Below are positions 58,201-64,000 of a DNA stretch of 64,000 nt, one piece after another. The position numbers and the translations under genes are program-made. Every line of letters begins with the position of its first letter. Position 1 is the stretch's first letter. The stretch is taken from contig OZ017768.1 in assembly GCA_963969345.1 (NCBI GenBank), positions 8,270,718 to 8,334,717 of the forward strand, in the 5' to 3' direction. The notes beneath the pieces were generated by a model that saw only the letters and a program-made list of their open reading frames with translations, made no database searches and was not told where the DNA came from. This DNA is from Turbatrix aceti (lineage: Eukaryota > Nematoda > Chromadorea > Rhabditida > Panagrolaimidae).

Positions 58201-61200
58201 TAGAACTTGGATCAAAAAATGAATATCACCAATCGAAAGCGAAGTATCTTTTTTATCTCCTGTGAAATTTTCATAGACTTACCACATCCCTGGGGCATAC
58301 GGTAGCGATTCCCCCGAACCATACTTGTTCAAACGCCTGAGGCTATGAGGTAAGGCACTGCAGAACAAAGTGAGGTAGAGCATCTTGTTAGAAATTTTTC
58401 GGCCTACAAAATCGTGTAACTCCTGAATTTCTATCTATTTTTTTGGCCTCGCAATTTTAATTCGCGCAACATACACTCATTTTTGGTACCAATTTTCCAA
58501 AAATTGAAATCGAAAAAGTGGGGTCTGGGGGAAAAATCGCCATTCGTTCAGTTTGAAAGCAATATTGCTGAAAATTTCAGTATAGGAGTAAAAATGAATT
58601 CTAAATGCGGTGATAATATTCATTTTTTTCAATTTCGACCGAAAAATTCCTAAAAGTTCGAATTTTCGAAAAAAAAGCATTTTTCGGAACTTTCTCGAAC
58701 CTATAAAAACAAAATAATAAAATTTTGAATTCTACAGGGTTTTTTACGTCTAGGGTCAAGATTCATGCTACAACGCTCCAAAACTGTGTCAATGGCGATT
58801 TTTCCCCCAGACCCCACTTTTTCGATTTCAATTTTTGGAAAATTGGTACCAAAAATGAGTGTATGTTGCGCGAATTAAAATTGCGAGGCCAAAAAAATAG
58901 ATAGAAATTCAGGAGTTACACGATTTTGTAGGCCGAAAAATTTCTAACAAGATGCTCTACCTCACTTTGTTCTGCAGTGCCTTACCTCATAGCCTCAGGC
59001 GTTTGAACAAGTATGGTTCGGGGGAATCGCTACCGTATGCCCCAGGGATGTGGTAAGTCTATGAAAATTTCACAGGAGATAAAAAAGATACTTCGCTTTC
59101 GACTGGTGATATTCATTTTTTGATCCAAGTTCTAAAAAATTCCGAATTTTTCAAATTTCCGAAAAAAAACGTTTTTTCGGACATTTATCGACACGCAATC
59201 AAAAAACTGAGTATGTCGTTCGAAAGGAAATTTTGTTTTTAGTCTACCCTAAAATTTTCAGCTTTCTATCGACATTCCGAAGATCCGTGGATTTTTTCTT
59301 CCGAACCCTACTCGATTTTGATCAAAAATTGTCCGATTCTTTCAAAACATGCACCAAAATCATTTTTCGAAACTTTTTCGAACGTTTAAAAATAAACTAA
59401 TAAAATTTTTGAAGTATACAGAGTTTTCTACGTTTTATGGCAAAATTCATGCTAAAACGCCCCAGAAATCACCGATGTCAGTTTGGAGGACTCTCAAAGC
59501 GAATGTTGTCGCGATCGGCTTGAGCGATTGCTCGCTTCGCTGTTTTATTATTGTCTTGCTATTTTTTGTTACATGTGTTTTATAGCTGCTGTTTTTTGAT
59601 ATCAATTGTTTCGCTTTTGTTTCAGATTCTTTCGACAACCTTAATCAAGCCAATGCAACCGATCAGGAACTTCAATCGAGCGAAACCTCCGCGGAGGCCT
59701 CCATTGTCGACGTAAGTTCTTTGGAATTGTAAAAGTTTGGGCGTTTTTTTCTTCTTTTTTTTTACCAATCAAGTTTCAACCTTTTCTTTAACTTTTTGTG
59801 CGATTGTTCGATGAGGTTCTGCGATTTATTAGGTAGGATTTCGATATTGCTAGCCGGATTGTCTAGAGGGGGATTCACTTTCGCAAAAAAAGATAAAAAT
59901 TGGTTGAAAGGCAGTTGGCTTAAAATTTTGAGACATCAAATTTTTTGGGTTCTATTTTTATTTTCACTAAAAGTTTCAGATGACGTGTAATCCTGCTTCC
60001 TTTCAAATTAACTGTAAGTTTGAAAGAAAAACTAGGATACCGGACTAACTTTTATGTTTTTTTAGGTAAATCGACTTTAATGAATGAACCGTTTACATCT
60101 AGTTGCTGTCGCCTACTCTTTTGCTCATTGGGGTATGTTTTTTTTTAATTTTTCCTAGTTTTTTTTTGGTTGCGTTTACTATTTTTTTTTGAAAAACCAC
60201 AATTTTTGACTTCACTTTTTGGAGCAAATATGCTTTGACTTCTTGTAAATTGGTAAATAGAATTTCCATGTCCAATGCTTGCGATGCCAGTTTTGGCTTC
60301 ACAGTTGCAAAAAAGGTAAAAAAAATTGTTCAAAAGTAGGTTGTGAATAAATGTTTTTCAAGTTCGGACAAGTAAAAATTTCGAAAATTTGACTAATTCT
60401 CACATAGTTTCAGGTAAACCGGCTACATTGAGTGAGAAGACTTCGTCAAGACCTGGACGACGACAGGAAAATCATCTGCCGATAGCTCAAAACAACGCCA
60501 GAGCAACATCATGGACAACCGACCACTTCCCTGCGAAATCTTCATCATCTGATTGCTGTTGTTGTGTTTGGTAATTTTTTTGTTTGCCTACAAAATAAAA
60601 ACTTTCTAAAACGAATGTCGAGGGGTTGACGAAGCGGGAAGGGGCCGAAAATTCAGCGGATATCAAAACGTATTTGACGCACTTTGCCAAGCATTTTTTA
60701 AGACATTTATGTTTTGGATTCAGTACCTACAAACACTTGCATTTGATACCCAAAATGTCTTACGCGAAGCCATAAGACATTTATGTTCGATGGCCTCTAA
60801 TAAGACATTTAAGTTCCAAATATAAACCATCAAAGACTCATATTCTGAACATATTTTTTTGTGAGCACACTACCACGCCAAAGAGAAACCACAACGCTTT
60901 TTTTCCAGCAAGCATGGAAAATCGTCGTTTGTTTTGCTATTTTTATCGATGAAATTCTGGATTTCTTTGTCCGTATAATTTGTCAAATTCCGTTATCATG
61001 GATCATACAACAATTATTACAAACATTTTTCTCCGGATATGCAAGAAACATACAACGCATTCCCAGTCAGGTGTTCACCATTTTGATATTTATCGTTCTC
61101 GCATATACGGCATTGTACACATGGCAGAACTTCACGCTCTTCACGGTAGCAGCGTTTTGCATGGGTATAATTATCGGCAAAAAAGCACTTTTTTACAAAT

Positions 61201-62768
61201 TTGTCGAACGAGCCCGATAGGCAAACAAAATCTTTAAAAAACACTTATTCATGTTTTTTTAACTATTACCGGATGCAAAAAATTGTCTTTGTTTACAAAA
61301 TAAATAAATGAGCGATTACCGACGTTTCAATATCCCATCACCTCTCCGGCCCCCGAAAAGTGCATATATAAACCAACCATGAGCAACACAGCAGCGCAGT
61401 CCTCATCGGATCAATTTATTTATCCCTGCGCTACCTACGTAGTCCCTTTCCCCATCTTTTTCTATTTTAACAACATGCAATCAGAACCCCTCGACAACAG
61501 TTCAAATCCAAACATGCCATCTCGGCGAAGGCGTGCAAAATCGCTTTCCAAGTCCCATTTTACCGCCAGGTAAGTTGCCCAACTTTTCTCCCAAAATATT
61601 TCAAAATTTCAATTTAACAAGTGCCATTCAGCATCGGCGCCGCCATCTACGCCGTCATAACATTCGTCGGCAACGCGGTAAATTTGATTCCATGGAGCAG
61701 AATCGATAGCGTGCTGTCTAAAGTGCTCGGCGATAGGTACAGGCTTCCAGTCATCGGATCAAGCTTCGTTTTGGGCTATCTGTACGCTTCGGATTATCTG
61801 GCATCCTGCACGGCAGCGATCATTTCAAGTCTAATCCTGAGTGCGCTGGTTGGCCAAAATTTGTACAAAAAATTCACCAGCAACCCAAACAACCCGGAAG
61901 TTGCGGAAAAGACCAAGAAATCTTGATTTTCAATTTTTCTGTGTTTTTTTTAATAAAAAAAATTATTTTTTAATAAAAAATGAACAAAATTTTTTTTAAT
62001 AAAAAAATAATTTTCTAAGAAAAAAGTTGAAAAAAAATTATTTTTCAATAAAAAATATTTTTTTATAAAAAAATTATTATATGACAAAAAAATTAATTTT
62101 TAGCAAGATAAATTATTCATTAATAAAAAAATTATTTTTAAATAAAAAAAATTGATTTTTAATAAAAAAAATTAATTTTTAATAAAAAAATTATTTTTTA
62201 ATAAAAAAATTATTTTTTAATAAAAAAAATTTATTTGGAATAAAAAAATTATTTTTTAATAAAATTTGATTGGGACCCGTATTTTCCAAATTTTTGGCAT
62301 CTGGTGTGAATCCCATTCAAAACCAACCTCAAACTGAGTCGACACGAGGAACTTTTCCTTCCCGTCCTTGTCCTTGTACGACGACCGGTAGAAGCCCCGC
62401 ATCTTGTCGTTATGATCCGCGACAAAGTCAATATCCAGGACAACAGCCTGGGGATCGATCTTCTGCGGGAGCTTGACCTTGAGTGTCATCCACTTGCGAT
62501 CGACCTCGAATGGGACGCCCTTGAGCAATTTCCCATCAGCAAGCTTCACATCCACGGAGTTGATTTCAATCTCCGAAGCATGGAGTTCGAGGACGTTCGT
62601 GGATTTCTTGACGTCGAGATCGATGGACACGTGGCCCGGGCACTTGAACGAGACGAGGTCCGGCTTGAGGCTCAGCTTGTAGTGCTTCGGAGCCGCGGTC
62701 TCCGGAAGACGCGTGAACTTGTCATCGGTCGCGACAACAGTGGCGGGAGCGGTCGCAGCGGCTGACAT
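43269..62768 (-). CDS. pam-1: Puromycin-sensitive aminopeptidase (M1 family)
   Basis: Six exons: 62768-62328, 45912-45358, 45314-45105, 44835-44430, 44377-43988 and 43936-43269. They give 2,670 nt (889 aa), close to the usual length of the family. The start at MSAAATAPAT was chosen because conserved sequence begins about 15 residues on. The substrate-anchoring GAMENWG lies at about 283-289, the zinc site HELAH at about 319-323, and the third ligand Glu (WLKEGFASF) at about 342, which is the canonical HEXXH-18-E spacing. The C-terminal ERAP1-like helical domain is complete and ends EEFLGKAGI. The enzyme is a cytosolic zinc exopeptidase that trims N-terminal residues; in C. elegans PAM-1 acts in meiotic exit and embryonic polarity. 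No signal peptide is seen. Intron 1 is 16,415 bp and contains many genes on the other strand, while the other introns are only 43-269 bp. Confidence 0.96.
46600..47175 (+). CDS. Nested small-gene family, member 1
   Basis: Exons 46600-46795 and 46847-47175 encode 174 aa. This is the only member without the tiny separate first exon; its start exon is fused to the next. After a basic N-terminus come the family's first block (YARYGDD, then EGLRHILIRHG) and, in the last exon, the second block (GYIGMG, a basic turn, HYF, AMAVATHVK and YITTAFVV). The tail is short and basic. No signal peptide is seen, so a cytosolic or nuclear protein is expected. The family is unrecognised; by eye the H-I-x-x-x-H helix and the T-A-(F/Y) strand recall BECR-fold nucleases. 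That is a hypothesis, not an assignment. The gene lies inside pam-1 intron 1, antisense to pam-1. Confidence 0.75.
47176..48002. other. Gap between nested members 1 and 2
   Basis: AT-rich sequence with one GC-rich patch (47260-47330, GCGCGAAGCGCGCGCG). No gene seen. Confidence 0.4.
48003..48052 (+). promoter_or_regulatory. Shared upstream block of nested family (member 2)
   Basis: A block of the form GCAxxCxxxTTCACC-A-(A/T)xTTCTAAACGC-(A/T)-ATTTxC lies 125-165 bp upstream of the start codon. Related blocks are at 52266-52315 (member 3) and 53381-53430 (member 4). The intervening sequence is not conserved, which suggests a promoter element or a leftover of gene duplication. Confidence 0.45.
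48171..48781 (+). CDS. Nested small-gene family, member 2
   Basis: Exons 48171-48212, 48315-48483 and 48534-48781 encode 152 aa. The first exon is 14 codons, strongly basic (MPKARVQRNKKICE), and follows a GCCACC context. Its phase-0 intron and the phase-1 second intron match the other members. Conserved blocks are AMYGN, EGLRHILNRH, RYIGVG, YYFRF, AICTHVK and FITTAFVV. It ends soon after the second block, making it the minimal form of the family. An upstream block (about 48003-48050) is shared with members 3 and 4 and is probably promoter. Confidence 0.8.
48944..51810. repeat. Minisatellite block with 1.53-kb tandem duplication
   Basis: The unit starting CAAGTGCACCGCGGCCCTAT occurs at 48944 and 50473, a 1,529-bp period. 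The second unit is shorter, ending at about 51689. Inside are nested repeats: GTTCAAAAACGTCCAAAAATG blocks, a GTATGCAAATGTCATCAAACG block, and palindromic GAACGTTGGTACGTTC / GGAGCCAACGAACGTTGATA units. A final segment with GACAACTTTGCCGTCGATC is present three times (about 50335, 51550 and 51715). Long open frames on both strands are by-products of the repeat period. Confidence 0.95.
52414..52981 (+). CDS. Nested small-gene family, member 3
   Basis: Exons 52414-52455, 52508-52685 and 52734-52981 encode 155 aa. The 14-codon first exon is Thr-rich (MTPQTTHSNT) rather than basic. The two conserved blocks are complete: AKYGND, EGLRHILIRH; SYIGMG, AYFFEL, AICTHKK and FITTAYVI. Splice sites and phases equal those of members 2, 4, 5 and 6. 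The tail is a few acidic residues. Confidence 0.8.
53546..54239 (+). CDS. Nested small-gene family, member 4
   Basis: Exons 53546-53554, 53604-53775 and 53836-54239 encode 194 aa. The first exon is only three codons. The blocks are AVYGNN, EGLRHIVIRH; DYIGTG, YYFML, GICTHNK and YITTAFVV. It carries a longer C-terminal extension, rich in Ser, Thr, Lys and Arg, with two basic patches (NKRRN; EAKKSR) that could be nuclear-localisation signals. The upstream region shares a block with members 2 and 3. Confidence 0.78.
54662..55515 (+). CDS. Nested small-gene family, member 5
   Basis: Exons 54662-54703, 54749-54950 and 55004-55515 encode 251 aa, the longest member. The first intron is just 45 bp and divisible by three, so unspliced reading would also remain open. 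The blocks are AKYGDD, QGLRHILIGH; NYIGLG, HYFKL, AVCIHVK and YITTAYVI. About 85 further residues follow, ending in a moderately hydrophobic segment (FFSIVKNSIMELFLQFTGIV) that may be membrane-associated. The RH of the first block is GH here, as in member 6. Confidence 0.78.
56016..56685 (+). CDS. Nested small-gene family, member 6 (tail-anchored)
   Basis: Exons 56016-56054, 56105-56297 and 56351-56685 encode 188 aa. The basic 13-codon first exon reads MGKPRASNQKAAQ. The blocks are AKYGND, EGLRHILIGH; NYIGMG, YYFDL, AVCIHAK and YITTAYVV. The protein ends in a clear single membrane helix (ILFVLVFIAIVVYLLS) followed by a few residues, the arrangement of a tail-anchored protein. The conserved domain would then face the cytosol on an organelle or ER membrane. 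This distinguishes it from the soluble members. Confidence 0.82.
56686..58000. other. Gap after nested member 6
   Basis: Contains polyadenylation-like AATAAA near 57040 and no coding exon I can support. Between 57540 and 57670 there are several AAATGTCTTAT/ATAAGACA units; a second cluster lies at 60690-60815. A GC-rich patch (57690-57890) has no recognisable RNA or protein. Confidence 0.4.
58001..59334. repeat. 1.33-kb foldback (544-bp inverted repeats)
   Basis: Arms 58001-58544 and 59334-58791 pair without gaps (paired coordinates sum to 117335), with only a few mismatches, around a 246-bp unrelated loop. The outer ends are GGACAATTTTTGATCAAAAT and its complement. It encodes nothing and is related in sequence to the tandem repeats at 30.6-32.5 kb. 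It is a foldback-type element or a local inverted duplication. Confidence 0.92.
59626..60574 (+). CDS. Unrecognised gene with duplicated Cys-rich terminal exons
   Basis: Exons with good splice signals: 59626-59711, 59980-60013, then either 60066 onward or 60414-60574. The first reads SFDNLNQANATDQELQ (acidic, Ser-rich). The last two both open with (T)GTAAA and encode related starts, CKSTLMNE and CKPATLSEK. Each joins the 59980-60013 exon in frame, but the two cannot join each other without a stop, so they look mutually exclusive. Each ends in a cysteine cluster: SSCCRLLFC in one, SSSSDCCCCVW-stop in the other. Such clusters could be lipidated. The first exon and start codon were not found. 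Two of the introns carry a shared repeat. Confidence 0.4.
60861..61220 (+). CDS. Small multi-pass membrane protein, copy 1
   Basis: An open frame of about 119 codons is dominated by hydrophobic helices: VVCFAIFIDEILDFFVRIIC, then VFTILIFIVLAYTALY and LFTVAAFCMGIII, with a basic end (KKALFYKFVERAR). The order of helices and short motifs (Q-I-P-L-S-W, L-x-Y, T-x-A-A) parallels the gene at 61475. A TATAAACC box lies at 60821. No ATG in frame is available near the start, so the first exon is missing, a non-AUG codon is used, or the copy is damaged. The function is unknown. Confidence 0.45.
   Translation: MSTLPRQRETTTLFFQQAWKIVVCFAIFIDEILDFFVRIICQIPLSWIIQQLLQTFFSGYARNIQRIPSQVFTILIFIVLAYTALYTWQNFTLFTVAAFCMGIIIGKKALFYKFVERAR
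61365..61372 (+). promoter_or_regulatory. TATA box (TATATAAA)
   Basis: TATATAAACCA precedes copy 2 of the small membrane protein; the related ATATAAACCA lies at 60819-60829 before copy 1. With normal TATA spacing, transcription would begin near 61395, beyond the ATG at 61379, which favours the ATG at 61475 as the start. Confidence 0.5.
61475..61926 (+). CDS. Small membrane protein, copy 2
   Basis: Exons 61475-61569 and 61632-61926 encode 129 aa; an in-frame ATG at 61379 would add 32 residues. A hydrophilic, strongly basic N-terminus (PSRRRRAKSLSKSH) is followed by a helix (AAIYAVITFVGNAVNLIPW) and a longer hydrophobic region (FVLGYLYASDYLASC, AAIISSLILSALVG). The tail is charged (AEKTKKS). 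The intron is 62 bp with GTAAGT and ATTCAG. Paralogous to the frame at 60861. The function is unknown. Confidence 0.7.
61927..62270. repeat. TAATAAAAAAATTATTTTT low-complexity array
   Basis: About a dozen imperfect copies of TTTTTAATAAAAAAATTA. It lies at the 3' end of pam-1 intron 1 (minus strand), next to exon 1. Confidence 0.9.
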
Positions 62769-64000
62769 GGTTGCTCGATTGGTTAACAAAAGTCGGGATG
62801 CGGTGATCGACGAGGTGAGAAGCGTCGACGTCGGAGGAAAAAAGCTCGAGTATCGCTTGGGGTTAGACGAGTCGCGTCGTCTTCGGCAAAGCTGACTGTT
62901 CACGGGCAGAACTAAAAAAATGAACAAAAAATTGAAATGAACAAAAAATGAAAAAAATCCACGATTGAACTGCAAATTTCCAAAAAAACCCTGTCACATG
63001 CTGTCAAAAAACACCTGGGGGGAAAACACCTGACCAAATAATCAAGCTTGGTCAGGTGTACAGGTCGCCTCAGGCGACTCGCCTGTCCAATCAAGGATGC
63101 ACGTTTGCTGCCCTGTCTGAATCGCCAGATATCACCCAACCCAATTTGAATTTTTTTAGACACCTGTGCACTAGATAAGGACTTCAGAGGCTTAAACCCG
63201 CCCGTGAAAGACAGAAACAACAAAAATGCTTTGACTGACATCCAAAGCATGACGCCAGGATGATTTTGAAGACAAGAAAGTACAGAGTGATGACAGAATA
63301 CAAAAATCGAAATTCAAAATTATCAGGGATCAAAACGCCCAAAACCAAACATGTGGCAGTTTGGCTTAGAAAAAAAGGAAAAAAAAACAACACGTCAGCA
63401 GTGAAAAAAAAAGAGAAAGAGATTTTTGACAGAAGCGCAGGTCTAGTCAGCAAGAGATCAACGGTTGCTCGAAGTTTGGCTGTCTAGTCTGGTTACGTTC
63501 ATCAAAAAAGTAAGAAAAGAACGGTTTTTGGCTATATTTTTTGTCGTACCGGGATTTTTTTTTGTTTTCAGCATCGTTGTCGTTTTTTCCAATGATTTTA
63601 CATTTTTTTTCTCCAAAATGACAAAATTAAAAAAAAACAGTAATCCATCTGACCAAAAAATTGTAAGTACAACGCGTAACGAACAAAAAAAATATAAAAT
63701 TTAGTATTATAATCAAAAAAGTAACTCTAGCCCCCAAAATCGCGGGTGTTTTGTTTTATTCACTATCATTTTGTAAAGAATTTTGTGTAAAGTCACAACA
63801 ACAAAAAAAGGACACATCAGCCAGTGATGTTCTTTTGGGGAGTGCCCGTAGTCTCTGATAACAAAAAAAGTGAAAACACGTTATATACAGCTGAAAAAAA
63901 CTGCTGAATCAGCAAAAAATCAAAAATAGTCATGTGCAGTCTTTGAGGACAACGACGAGGACAAAGAAGCGAAAAACACGGCGGTTATCAAATTGCAGAA
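62769..64000. other. pam-1 upstream region
   Basis: Likely 5'UTR and promoter of pam-1. A 12-bp inverted repeat (ACACCTGACCAA ... TTGGTCAGGTGT, 63019-63060) contains E-box-like CACCTG. At 63618-63662 an ATG with 15 basic codons runs into a GTAAGT donor. This is the signature of the tiny first exon in the nested family, but no second exon was seen before the window ends. Confidence 0.4.

Noticed and set aside
61927..62270. Structured RNA or terminator in the TAATAAAAAAATTA array
   Set aside because: Simple low-complexity repetition explains the apparent hairpins.

Overview
The window looks like nuclear DNA from a nematode. The evidence is a U6 snRNA, a clear orthologue of the C. elegans puromycin-sensitive aminopeptidase PAM-1, a large secreted EB-module protein, an expanding family of serpentine (SRG-like) 7TM chemoreceptors, and short 45-110 bp introns ending in TTTCAG or TTTTAG. 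I cannot name the species.

Layout. 0.5-8.6 kb (minus): an eight-exon EB-module gene (about 2,419 aa). 8.6-14.3 kb: mostly unassigned AT-rich sequence, then U6. 14.5-19.1 kb (minus): a 7TM receptor, a secreted double C-type-lectin-like (CTLD) gene and an F-box-associated-like gene. 19.3-43.1 kb: a receptor expansion full of repeats. It has two intact two-exon receptors (21.5 and 39.6 kb), many broken copies, a 7.07-kb inverted duplication (22198-29267), RTE retrotransposon pieces, and three non-autonomous DNA elements with readable target-site duplications. Two of those DNA elements, and a 51-bp RTE tail, have a matching unoccupied site in a paralogous segment of the same window. The same region carries two more CTLD genes. 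In one of them (35.6-37.3 kb) the lectin domain runs in a single open frame into a 7TM receptor.

43.3-62.8 kb (minus): pam-1, six exons, with a 16.4-kb first intron. On the opposite strand inside that intron sit six paralogous small genes (46.6, 48.2, 52.4, 53.5, 54.7 and 56.0 kb). They encode an unrecognised domain with invariant G-L-R-H-I and I-T-T-A motifs. The intron also holds a gene-like locus with duplicated Cys-rich terminal exons, two small membrane-protein paralogues, a 1.3-kb foldback and a minisatellite block.

The two most interesting items are the CTLD-7TM fusion, which suggests a receptor with a built-in ligand-binding ectodomain, and the nested small-gene family. The family's His-rich motif and terminal T-A-(F/Y) strand resemble, by eye only, BECR-fold RNases of bacterial and phage origin. 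Exon coordinates were derived by hand from splice consensus, reading-frame phase and paralogue comparison.
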